From Streptomyces sp. NBC_01481 (lineage in GTDB: Bacteria > Actinomycetota > Actinomycetes > Streptomycetales > Streptomycetaceae): a stretch of 64,000 bases of DNA. The notes under the pieces were generated by a model, which worked only from the letters and a program-made list of their open reading frames with translations, was not told the origin of the DNA and did not search any database. Below, in pieces: positions 47,892-55,851 of this stretch. The DNA lies in assembly GCF_026339995.1 (NCBI RefSeq), contig NZ_JAPEPT010000006.1, forward strand, positions 186,001 to 250,000. The letters are read 5' to 3'. Positions within the stretch are counted from its first letter, which is position 1. Every line of letters begins with the position of its first letter. Position numbers and translations under genes: made by a program.

Positions 47892-47984
47892 TCGCCCGTT
47901 CGGTAGAGCCGCGCATGCGCGCGTGCGTAGCCGACCTCTTTCTGGCGCTGCCGCTTCAGGTCCGGCCGGCCGGCGGCGAGGTGG

Positions 47985-48533
47985 CCGGCCGGCGGCCACG
48001 GCGCTGCTGTTCGCGGCGTCGGGTCTGAGCACCATCCTGTTCCAGACCCGGGTCACCGCGTGGTGCGCGGCGAGGATGGCTCCCGGACGGGCGCTCACCT
48101 GGGGGCTAGTCACGATGGGCGCCGCGTTCGAGCCACTGCTCGCCGCCGCACCGCTGTCTGTGCCACAGGGGGAGCCGGTGGGTGGCTGTCGGCCTGCGTG
48201 CCACCGGTGCTCTCGGCGCTGCTGCTGGCATTCGGCACGATGATCACGTACCCCTTCGAGATGGACACCATCGTCCGGCTCTCGTGAGACCGCCTTGTCG
48301 CCACCCACTACGGGCTCTGCAACACGGTCTGCGGCATCGGCATCACCCTCGGGAATCTGCTCACCGGCGCGTCGCTGGATGCCTCGCGGGCAGCCGGTGT
48401 CCCGGCGCTGCCGTGGCTCGCGCTTCTCAGCCTCGGGCTCGGCTGCGCCGCGGCACTGCGCAGGCTGAACCGCTCCGGCAGGCTCACCCGCGCGGCACCG
48501 ATGAGTTCCGGACCCAGGCAACGTCTCCACTGA
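47985..48533 (+). pseudogene. MFS transporter pseudogene (5'-deleted, frameshifted, nonsense)
   Basis: Two frames together read as the C-terminal half of an MFS protein: ALLFAASGLSTILFQTRVTA and GLVTMGAAFEPLLAA in one, then LSALLLAFGTMITYPFEMDT, DRLVATHYGLCNTVCGIGIT, LGNLLTGASLDASRAAG in another. The frame changes between 48160 and 48215, and a TGA at 48285-48287 interrupts the second part where GG/CG-DR would be expected. The N-terminal half is missing. It has clearly lost function. Confidence 0.8.
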
Positions 48534-48559
48534 GGACGTCCGTACCAAGGAGGTACATC

Positions 48560-49315
48560 GTGTTGCTCGAGAACAGGAACGCCGTCGTCTACGGAGGGGG
48601 CGGCGCGATCGGCGGGGCGGTCGCCCGCGCCTTCGCCCGCGAGGGAGCCCGGGTCCATCTCGCCGGGCGCACCGGCAAGGGCCTGGAGGAGGTGGCCGAG
48701 TCCATCCGATCCGCCGGCGGCCGGGCCGACACGGATCAGGTCGACGCCCTCGACGAGGCGGCGGTGGACCGGTTCACGGACGCGGTGGTCGAGCGGGCCG
48801 GGAGCCTCGATGTCTCCTTCAGCCTCATCTCGTTCGGGGAGGTCCAGGGGATCGCGCTCACCGAGATCTCCCTGGCGGACTTCGAGCGTCCCGTGCACAA
48901 CGCCGTACGCGCGATGTTCCTGACCGCAAGGTCCGCGGCTCGGCACATGATCTTGCAGAAGTCCGGCGTGATCCTTGCGTTCGGCGGCTACGGCGACCCG
49001 CCCCGCGCGCACCTGATGGGCGGGTTCCAGGTGGCGTTCGGAGCCATGGAGTCGCTTCGACGGAATCTCGCTGTCGAACTGGGGCCGCACGGCATCCGCG
49101 TCCTCACGCTCCAGACGGGCGGCGTGCCCGAGACGATCCCCGAGGGCTTGGACTACCGAGATGCCATCACCGACGAGATCGCCGGGCAGACGATGCTGGG
49201 GCGGGCGGCCTCGCTGGACGACGTGGGCAATGCGGCGGTCTTCGCCGCCTCGGACATGGCCCGCTCGATGACCGCTACGGCTCTCAACATCACAGGCGGC
49301 TCGGTCGTCGACTGA
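48560..49315 (+). CDS. SDR family oxidoreductase (251 aa)
   Basis: GTG after AAGGAGG. N-terminus LLENRNAVVYGGGGAIGGAVARAFAREGARV with the glycine motif YGGGGAIG instead of TGxxxGxG. The expected active-site Ser/Tyr/Lys triad is disturbed: VILAFGGYGDPPRAHLMGGFQVAFGA lacks a YxxxK. It therefore belongs to the atypical SDRs (enoyl reductase-like or regulatory) or has altered catalysis. The C-terminus has ITGGSVVD. It lies 27 bp after the MFS relic. Confidence 0.82.
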   Translation: MLLENRNAVVYGGGGAIGGAVARAFAREGARVHLAGRTGKGLEEVAESIRSAGGRADTDQVDALDEAAVDRFTDAVVERAGSLDVSFSLISFGEVQGIALTEISLADFERPVHNAVRAMFLTARSAARHMILQKSGVILAFGGYGDPPRAHLMGGFQVAFGAMESLRRNLAVELGPHGIRVLTLQTGGVPETIPEGLDYRDAITDEIAGQTMLGRAASLDDVGNAAVFAASDMARSMTATALNITGGSVVD

Positions 49316-49439
49316 AGCCCTCACTCACCAACATCCCCAACGGGCTGACCTGCACGAAGCCCCGTCCACGAGCCACTGTCAGTGGGCAGGTGCAGACTGG
49401 CCCGTATCCGCGACAGAGTCGTCCTGGAGGCAGTAGGCC

Positions 49440-50525
49440 ATGACCGATGTACTTCTGACCGTAGGCACACGAAAAGGGCTCTTCATCGGCCGCAGGCGCG
49501 GCGGCACATGGGAGTTCGACGGCCCGCACTTCAACGCTCAGGCCGTGTACTCGATCGGGATCGACACCCGCCGTTCCGTGCCCCGACTGCTGGTCGGGGG
49601 CGACAGCGCGCACTGGGGCCCCTCGGTGTTCCACTCCGACGACCTCGGCGCGACATGGATCGAGCCGCCGAAACCGGCCGTGAAATTCCCCAAGGACACG
49701 GGAGCCTCGCTGGAGCGGGTCTGGCAGCTGCATCCGGCCGGTCCTTCCACGCCGGATGTGGTGTACGCGGGGACGGAGCCCGCCGCGCTGTTCCGCTCGG
49801 ACGACGGCGGCGAGACCTTCGAGCTCGTACGGCCGCTGTGGGAGCACCCGAGCCGCTCCCAGTGGGTGCCGGGCGGCGGCGGTGAGGCGGTGCACACAGT
49901 GGTGACCGACCGCAGGGATCCGGAGTCGGTGACGGTCGCCGTGTCGACGGCCGGGGTGTTCCGCTCCAAGGACGGCGGCGCGAGCTGGGCCCCGTCCAAT
50001 CAGGGGGTGTCGGCGGTCTTTCTGCCCGACCCCGACCCGGAGTTCGGCCAGTGCGTCCACAAGATCGCGCAGGACGCGGGCGATCTGGACCGGCTGTATC
50101 TGCAGAACCACTGGGGCGTGTACCGAAGCGACGACGGGGGCGCCAAGTGGACCGACATCGGTGAGGGCCTGCCGTCCGACTTCGGATTCGCGGTGGCCGC
50201 CCATCCGCACCGCCCCGGCACGGCCTATGTCTTCCCGATCACGGCCGACGCGGACCGCGTGCCCGCCGGGCGCCGCTGTCGCGTCTACCGTACGAACGAT
50301 GCGGGCAGCAGCTGGGAGGCGCTGGCGGCCGGGCTGCCCGAGGGCGACCATTTCGGCACCGTGCTGCGCGACGCCCTGTGCACCGACGACTCGGATCCGG
50401 CCGGGGTGTACTTCGGCAATCGCAATGGCGAGGTGTACGCCAGCGCGGACGACGGTGACAGCTGGCAGCTGCTCGCCTCCCATCTGCCGGATGTGCTCTG
50501 TGTTCGGGCGGTGGCCATGGCGTGA
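49440..50525 (+). CDS. sialidase/BNR-type beta-propeller protein (361 aa)
   Basis: Contains several Asp-box repeats (SxDxGxxW type): HSDDLGATW, RSDDGGETF, RSKDGGASW, RSDDGGAKW, RTNDAGSSW, ASADDGDSW. These blades are shared by sialidases, photosystem assembly proteins and many unannotated propellers. No signal peptide, so it is probably cytoplasmic; sialidase catalytic residues are not evident. Preceded by CCTGGAGG at good distance from the ATG. Function unknown. Confidence 0.8.
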   Translation: MTDVLLTVGTRKGLFIGRRRGGTWEFDGPHFNAQAVYSIGIDTRRSVPRLLVGGDSAHWGPSVFHSDDLGATWIEPPKPAVKFPKDTGASLERVWQLHPAGPSTPDVVYAGTEPAALFRSDDGGETFELVRPLWEHPSRSQWVPGGGGEAVHTVVTDRRDPESVTVAVSTAGVFRSKDGGASWAPSNQGVSAVFLPDPDPEFGQCVHKIAQDAGDLDRLYLQNHWGVYRSDDGGAKWTDIGEGLPSDFGFAVAAHPHRPGTAYVFPITADADRVPAGRRCRVYRTNDAGSSWEALAAGLPEGDHFGTVLRDALCTDDSDPAGVYFGNRNGEVYASADDGDSWQLLASHLPDVLCVRAVAMA

Positions 50526-50559
50526 GACGGGCATCGCCGCACCAGTAGAGTGACGCCCC

Positions 50560-51237
50560 GTGGCAGCACGACCGTTGAAAGAAATCGTCGAGCCGGGCTG
50601 GGCGGACGCCCTCGCGCCGGTGGCCGAACGCATCGCCGGGATGGGCGACTTCCTGCGCGCGGAGATCGCCGCGGGACGCACCTATCTGCCGGCCGGACCG
50701 AATGTGCTGCGGGCATTCCAGCAGCCCTTCGAAGACGTGCGTGTCCTGATCGTCGGTCAGGATCCGTATCCGACGCCAGGGCATGCCGTGGGGCTGAGCT
50801 TCTCGGTGGCGCCCGATGTGCGGCCGGTGCCCGGCAGCCTGGACAACATCTTCCGGGAGATGCACGCGGACCTGGGACACCCTCGGCCGGCCAACGGCGA
50901 CCTCACGCCCTGGACCCGGCAGGGTGTGCTGCTGCTCAACAGGGCGCTCACCACCGCGCCCCGCAAGCCCGCCGCCCACCGCGGCAAGGGCTGGGAAGAG
51001 GTGACCGAGCAGGCCATCGTGGCGCTTGCCGCGCGCGGCAAGCCGCTGGTGTCCGTGCTGTGGGGACGTGATGCCCGCAATCTGCGTCCGCTGCTCGGCG
51101 ATCTCCCGGCGATCGAGTCCTCGCACCCCTCCCCCATGTCCGCCGACCGCGGCTTCTTCGGCTCCCGCCCCTTCAGCCGCGCCAATGAACTCCTCGAACG
51201 CCAGGGGGCGCGGCCGGTCGACTGGCGGCTTCCGTGA
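50560..51237 (+). CDS. ung: uracil-DNA glycosylase (225 aa)
   Basis: Family 1 UDG: water-activating motif GQDPYPTPGHAVGLSFS (Asp68), minor-groove loop with His189 in HPSPMSADRGFFGSRPFS, and LLLNRALTT. It removes uracil arising by cytosine deamination and begins base excision repair. The GTG start at 50560 is 34 bp after the propeller gene. Its stop overlaps the next start (GTGA at 51234-51237). Confidence 0.95.
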   Translation: MAARPLKEIVEPGWADALAPVAERIAGMGDFLRAEIAAGRTYLPAGPNVLRAFQQPFEDVRVLIVGQDPYPTPGHAVGLSFSVAPDVRPVPGSLDNIFREMHADLGHPRPANGDLTPWTRQGVLLLNRALTTAPRKPAAHRGKGWEEVTEQAIVALAARGKPLVSVLWGRDARNLRPLLGDLPAIESSHPSPMSADRGFFGSRPFSRANELLERQGARPVDWRLP

Positions 51238-52235
51238 CCGTTCGCCGCGGCCAGTGGGTGCTCGGGGTGGACTCCGGCGGCTCCGGGCTGCGCGCGGCGC
51301 TTGCCGACGCGGCCGATCCGGGGCGTCTGGAGACCGCCGAGTCCCACGAACCCGTGCGGACGGGCAGCGGCGGGATCGACGCGCAGCATCTGCTGGATCA
51401 GTTGCTTCCGATGGCTCGTGCGCTGCTGGAGCGGACCGGTGGTGGCTCCCTGTCGGCCGTCGCGATCGGCGCCGCCGGGATGGCGACGCTCGGCGGCCCC
51501 CTGCGTGCCGAACTCCCCGCCGCACTGGACCGGTCGCTGGGCGTACGGCGTCTGGCGCTCGCCGCCGACGCGGTCACCGCGTACGCGGGGGCACTCGGCC
51601 AGCGCCCGGGAGCCGTGGTCGCCGCGGGCACCGGCATGATCGCGACGGGCACGGATCTTCGGGCGTGGCACCGGGCGGACGGCTGGGGCCATCTGCTGGG
51701 CGACTGCGGGGGCGGGGCGTGGATCGGCCGGGCCGGTCTGGAGGCCGCGCTGCGCGCCCACGACGGGCGGCGTGGCGGTTCGTCCGGGCTGCTGACCAGG
51801 ATGGAGTCGGTTTTCGGTCCGGCACAGGAGCTGCCGGGACTGCTGTATCCGCGCTCCGACCGGCCCGCGGTGCTCGCCTCCTTCGCGCCGGAGGTCGCCG
51901 GGTGCGCCGCGGCCGGTGACGAGGTGTCGGCGGGGATCCTCGCGGCGGCCGCACAGCATATCGCGGAGGCGGCCGCGGCCGCCTGCCCGCCCGTGTCGGA
52001 GGATCCGCAAGGATCCCAAGTCGCCCTCACCGGCGGATTGTTGAAACTGGGCGAGCCGCTCCTGACGCCGCTGAGGGCAGAACTGGCTGGTCAACTACCC
52101 CATGCGCGGCTCGTGTCCGCGGCCGGTGATCCGCTCTCCGGCGCGGTGCTTCTGGCGGCCGCGCTCGCCACCGATTCGCTGCTGCTGCCACGCCATCCCA
52201 CGCTGTTGCACGCACCGGCAGAGCCGCACAGGTGA
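51234..52235 (+). CDS. BadF/BadG-type ATPase, N-acetylglucosamine kinase-like (333 aa)
   Basis: ASKHA fold: phosphate-1 motif VLGVDSGGSGLRAAL, phosphate-2 VVAAGTGMIATG, adenosine region ALTGGLLKLGEPLL, and GHLLGDCGGGAWIGRAGLEAAL, a stretch typical of GlcNAc kinases of the NAGK/BadF group. It phosphorylates an amino sugar, probably N-acetylglucosamine. It overlaps ung by four bases, so the two are translationally coupled, an odd pairing of repair and sugar metabolism. A DasR-type palindrome is 2.2 kb away at 54452. Confidence 0.82.
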   Translation: MTVRRGQWVLGVDSGGSGLRAALADAADPGRLETAESHEPVRTGSGGIDAQHLLDQLLPMARALLERTGGGSLSAVAIGAAGMATLGGPLRAELPAALDRSLGVRRLALAADAVTAYAGALGQRPGAVVAAGTGMIATGTDLRAWHRADGWGHLLGDCGGGAWIGRAGLEAALRAHDGRRGGSSGLLTRMESVFGPAQELPGLLYPRSDRPAVLASFAPEVAGCAAAGDEVSAGILAAAAQHIAEAAAAACPPVSEDPQGSQVALTGGLLKLGEPLLTPLRAELAGQLPHARLVSAAGDPLSGAVLLAAALATDSLLLPRHPTLLHAPAEPHR

Positions 52236-52330
52236 GGCGTACTGCATTCATCGGATAAATGCGGACAGATAACGCTTGACTGCCCCCTCCCCGAACGGAG
52301 GAGCACACAAAACCAGTAGCATGCGGCGCC

Positions 52331-53248
52331 ATGAGCTCCCCCACTGGGCCGGCATCCGGCCTGCCTGTACGAATGCCGCGACCCCGCCAGTCAGGGCGGC
52401 ACCGCCGCCCGGAACCCGTGGCGGCTCCCGAGGGTGCGCCCGCGCTGGTTCTCGCCGTGCCCGGCGCTCCCGCGCCCGCCACGCGCAGCCTGGCCGAAGA
52501 GGTCATAAGCATTGCCCGTTCCGAGCTGCCCGGCCTCGATGTCGGCATCGGCTACCTGGACGGCGACGACGCCCAGTACCCCACGCTCGCGACCGTCCTC
52601 GCCCAGAACGCCGCCCGGCGCACCGAGCGCTACGAGATCGCGAAGGCCGCCGGCCGTGAAGTGGCCGCGCCCGAAGGGCCCGCCGCCGTGGTGGTGCCGC
52701 TCCTCGCCGGTCCCGACAACGCCCTGATGCGCCGGATCCGCCAGGCCGTCATGGACAGCCGTTCCGCCGCCGAGCTGACCGATGTCCTCGGCCCGCACCC
52801 GCTGCTCGCCGAGGCCCTGCACGTCCGGCTCTCGGAGGCCGGACTGGCGCGCGCCGACCGTGCCCGGCTGTTCACCGTGGCCACCGCCGCCGACGGCATC
52901 ATTCTGGCCACGGTCGGCGGCGAGGAGGCCGTCCAGGCCGCCGGGATCACCGGCATGCTGCTGGCCGCGCGCCTCGCGGTGCCGGTGATGGCTGCCGCGC
53001 TCGACCAGCAGGGCGCGGTCGGCGCGATCGCCGAGCAGCTGCGTGGCTCCGGCTCGGTGCAGCTCGCGCTTGCCCCGTATCTCGTCGGTCCCGAGCTGTC
53101 CGAGGGCCTGCTCGACGCCGCTGCGAAGGAGGCCGGCTGCGCCGCCGCCGAGGCGCTCGGCGCCTACCCGGCGATCGGCAAGCTGGTCCTGTCGCAGTAC
53201 ACGACCGCGCTGGGCATCGCCCCGCCTCAGGGCTCGCCCTCGCTCTGA
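52331..53248 (+). CDS. CbiX/sirohydrochlorin chelatase-like protein (305 aa)
   Basis: Two halves with CbiX-like folds: ALVLAVPGAPAPATRSLAEEV and DVGIGYLDGDDAQYPTLATVL in the first, AAVVVPLLAGPDNALMRRI, LGPHPLLAEALHVRLSEAGL in the second. The HPLL element is the C-terminal metal-binding step of class II chelatases; the first half has lost the usual GH motif (LAVPGA). Function as a chelatase is not assured. Ends at a bidirectional terminator. Confidence 0.7.
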   Translation: MSSPTGPASGLPVRMPRPRQSGRHRRPEPVAAPEGAPALVLAVPGAPAPATRSLAEEVISIARSELPGLDVGIGYLDGDDAQYPTLATVLAQNAARRTERYEIAKAAGREVAAPEGPAAVVVPLLAGPDNALMRRIRQAVMDSRSAAELTDVLGPHPLLAEALHVRLSEAGLARADRARLFTVATAADGIILATVGGEEAVQAAGITGMLLAARLAVPVMAAALDQQGAVGAIAEQLRGSGSVQLALAPYLVGPELSEGLLDAAAKEAGCAAAEALGAYPAIGKLVLSQYTTALGIAPPQGSPSL

Positions 53249-53276
53249 CCGTCCGGCGGTCTGCCGTACCTGCGCG

Positions 53277-53311
53277 GAAGGGCCCGCACCATCGAACGGT
53301 GCGGGCCCTTC
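53277..53311. terminator. bidirectional terminator, 14-bp perfect stem
   Basis: Arms 53277-53290 and 53298-53311 pair perfectly around ATCGAAC, between the convergent CbiX-like and lactonase genes. Confidence 0.85.
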
Positions 53312-53346
53312 GGCAGGACGCGGCCGGGTGCGGGCGTCCGTACCGC

Positions 53347-54396
53347 TCAGGCGAAGATCACGCAGGAAGCCGCAGGGGCGGCCAGGGAGCCCGCCCTGTG
53401 CGGCACGCCGGTGTCCGGGTCGATGTCGAACCAGGTGACGTCCCCGGAGCGCTCATTGGCGGCGTACAGCCTGCGTCCCGTGGGGTCGAGGGCCAGATCG
53501 CGCGGCCAGTGTCCGCCGCACGGCACGGTGGTGACCAGCTCCGCCTGCTCGCGTGTCTCGTCGAGCGTGAGGACGGCGATGCTGTCGTGGCCGCGGTTGG
53601 CGGTCCAGAGGTGGCGTCCGTCGTGCGAGACGACCACCTCGGACGGATAGACGGGCCCCGCCAGGCCGGGCGGCAGCACGGACTGCTCGCCGAGTGGTTC
53701 CAGCACACCGGCGTCCGCGTCCCAGCGGCAGACGGTGAGGGTCGGCTCCAGTTCGTTCAGGACATAGGCGTGGCTGCCCGCCGGGTGGAAGGCGAGGTGG
53801 CGCGGCCCCGTCCCCGGGCGCAGCGCGGTCTCGCCGTGGAGCGTCAGCTCGCCGGCCACTGGGTCGAGTGCGCAGATCCGTACGCTGTCGGTGCCGAGGT
53901 CGACCGCGAGCACCCATCGCCCGCTCGGGTCGGGCAGCACCTGGTGGGCGTGCGGGCTGCGTTGGCGCTCCGGGTCGGGGCCCGTGCCCTCGTGCTGCAG
54001 GACGCCGGTTGCCGCGCCCGGCTCCCCGGCGGTCCCGAGCGGGAGCACGCTGACGCTGCCCGAGCTGTAGTTGGCGGTCACCAAGTGGCCTTCGGCGAGC
54101 GCGAGATGCGTTGGCCCCTCGCCGCACACCGGGACCCTGGAGCCGACGGGCCTCGGCGAGGGTCCGTCGATGTCGAAGGCGGCGACCGCGCCCTCCTGCG
54201 TCTCGGAGACGGCGTAGAGGACCGGACCGCGGAGCCCGATCGCGAGGGCGAGATACGAGGGGTCGGCGAGGGCGTCGCTCACTCCCGTCTCCGTCAGCCC
54301 GCCGGTCTCCCCGTCGACGGTGGCCGCGATTATCCCGCGGCCACCGGCCGAGGTGAACGACCCGATGAATGCCCGCCCCGCGCTTGCCTCGCCCAC
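53347..54396 (-). CDS. lactonase family beta-propeller protein (349 aa)
   Basis: Seven-bladed propeller of the 6-phosphogluconolactonase (YbhE) type: FIGSFTSAGGRGIIAATVDGETG, NYSSGSVSVLPL, GTGPRHLAFHPAGSHAYVLNELEPTLTV, GHWPRDLALDPTGRRLYAANERSG. Family members hydrolyse sugar lactones; several are only propellers. A GGTCTAGACC palindrome of the DasR (dre) type is 56 bp upstream, hinting at control by the amino-sugar regulator DasR. It follows the NOS gene on the same strand with 72 bp between. Confidence 0.82.
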   Translation of the reverse strand: MGEASAGRAFIGSFTSAGGRGIIAATVDGETGGLTETGVSDALADPSYLALAIGLRGPVLYAVSETQEGAVAAFDIDGPSPRPVGSRVPVCGEGPTHLALAEGHLVTANYSSGSVSVLPLGTAGEPGAATGVLQHEGTGPDPERQRSPHAHQVLPDPSGRWVLAVDLGTDSVRICALDPVAGELTLHGETALRPGTGPRHLAFHPAGSHAYVLNELEPTLTVCRWDADAGVLEPLGEQSVLPPGLAGPVYPSEVVVSHDGRHLWTANRGHDSIAVLTLDETREQAELVTTVPCGGHWPRDLALDPTGRRLYAANERSGDVTWFDIDPDTGVPHRAGSLAAPAASCVIFA

Positions 54397-54451
54397 AGCG
54401 TGTCCCCTCTCCGCCCTCTGGTTGCTTGCCGCGGGGCCGACAGTAGCAGTC

Positions 54452-54461
54452 GGTCTAGACC
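54452..54461. promoter_or_regulatory. DasR-type (dre) palindrome upstream of the lactonase gene
   Basis: GGTCTAGACC is the core of the dre consensus known for the GntR repressor DasR in Streptomyces (TGGTCTAGACCA). Outer bases are C and A instead of T and A. It is 56 bp upstream of the lactonase start and 8 bp beyond the NOS stop. Confidence 0.6.
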
Positions 54462-54468
54462 AATCCTT

Positions 54469-55722
54469 CTACCCGCTCCCTTCGCCGCGGGCGCGCGCCT
54501 GTGCCTCCGGGTGGTGCACGTAGGCGGGACGCCACTGCGTCGGGTCGTAGGTCCGGTGGAACACGGGCGTCGCGGAGCCCGACATCGGCGGCACGATCCA
54601 CGACCAGTCGGCGCCCACGCCGCGGCCGCGGCTCTGCTCGCGGTCCACATGGGTCAGGAAGCGACGCGATTCCGTGTGGTGGTCGGTGACGGTGACTCCC
54701 GCGCGGTCGAAGGAGTGCAGCACCGCCCGGTTCAGCTCGACCAGCGCCCGGTCCTTCCACAGGGAACGGTCGTCGGCGGTGTCGAAGCCCAGCCGTTCGG
54801 CGATACGGGGCAGTTGGTCGTAGCGGTCGGTGTCGGCGAGATTGCGCGCGCCGATCTCGGTGCCCATGTACCAGCCGTTGAAGGGAGCCGCCGGGTAGCA
54901 GATCCCGCCGATCTCCAGGCACATGTTCGCGATCGCGGGCACTGCGTGCCAGCGCAGCCCCAGGTCCGCGTACCAGCTCTCCTCCGGGTGGTGCAGCTCC
55001 ACTTCGAGCACGGCGTCGCGCGGCAGTTCGAAGAAGCGCGGCTTGCCGTCGCCGTCCTCGATGACCAGGGGCAGCAGGTCGAAGGGCGTGCCGGGCCCGC
55101 CGGCCCAGCCGAGCCGGAGTGCGAAGTCGGTGAGCCCGGCATTGCGCGGATCGCCGACGGCGGGCCCCTGTGCGGGGGCGTAGCCCGCGTACCGCACGAG
55201 CTGCTCGTTCCAGATCCGCGGTCCGGGCCTGCCGGGCGCGTCCGGGGCGAACACGGTTATCAGGGGGCGGATGCGGCCGCCGTTGGTGGCCACCCGCAGA
55301 TGCTCCACGGACTCACGTGCCACGGAGTCGGCGTCGTCGATGTGCCGGCGGTCGCGTATGCGCAGCGAGCGCCAGTACAGACGGCCGATGCAGCGGTTGC
55401 TGTTGCGCCAGGCCACACGCGCGCCGTAGACGAGTTCGGCCCGGGTGTGGCGGTAGGTGCCGGTCGTGTCGATCTCCGCCCGTACGGCGGCGATCCGGGC
55501 TTCCGGGTCCCCCACTGCCTCCTCCCGGTGGAAGAGCCGGATGAAGTCCTCGGCCTCCTTGCGCAGTTCGGTGTCCGTGGCGGACGCGAGCGGCTCGGTG
55601 TGGCTCACCGGGCAGTGCGCCGCGGCAGACGGAGCCGGCTCCGGTCTTTCCCTATGTGCTCCGCCACTTGCTCCGTCACGTGCTCCGTTCCGGCGCAGAT
55701 ACCTGAGTAGAGACTTCCGCAT
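54469..55722 (-). CDS. nos: nitric oxide synthase oxygenase, bacterial type (417 aa)
   Basis: ATG at 55722 has AGGGGG eight bases upstream; a GTG at 55731 is in frame. The heme thiolate is Cys111 in VAWRNSNRCIGRLYWRSL. Arginine and heme sites are clear: NMCLEIGGICYPAAPFNGWYMGTEIGARNL, with the substrate Glu in TEIG and the pterin/heme Trp region SWIVPPMSGSATPVFHRTY. The N-terminal 55 residues are a variable Ala/Pro tail and the reductase domain is absent, as in all bacterial NOS, so electrons come from a separate partner. It oxidises L-arginine to citrulline and NO. Confidence 0.95.
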   Translation of the reverse strand: MRKSLLRYLRRNGARDGASGGAHRERPEPAPSAAAHCPVSHTEPLASATDTELRKEAEDFIRLFHREEAVGDPEARIAAVRAEIDTTGTYRHTRAELVYGARVAWRNSNRCIGRLYWRSLRIRDRRHIDDADSVARESVEHLRVATNGGRIRPLITVFAPDAPGRPGPRIWNEQLVRYAGYAPAQGPAVGDPRNAGLTDFALRLGWAGGPGTPFDLLPLVIEDGDGKPRFFELPRDAVLEVELHHPEESWYADLGLRWHAVPAIANMCLEIGGICYPAAPFNGWYMGTEIGARNLADTDRYDQLPRIAERLGFDTADDRSLWKDRALVELNRAVLHSFDRAGVTVTDHHTESRRFLTHVDREQSRGRGVGADWSWIVPPMSGSATPVFHRTYDPTQWRPAYVHHPEAQARARGEGSG

Positions 55723-55851
55723 GGTGCGCACCCCCTGGGTCCCACAGGACGTACGTGGATGCCGCTCTGGTTACCCCCCGAACACACTGATCTACCCTGT
55801 GTGTGCCGGTGGAATGTGCCCCGCCCAAGGGCTGTGCGGCGGTTCCCCAGG

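Noticed and set aside
53299..53440. Small gene between the CbiX-like and lactonase genes
   Set aside because: The open frame comes from the terminator hairpin and the antisense of the lactonase 3' end.
53299..55710. 803-codon open frame on the plus strand
   Set aside because: Antisense shadow of the lactonase and nitric oxide synthase genes, both clearly real.
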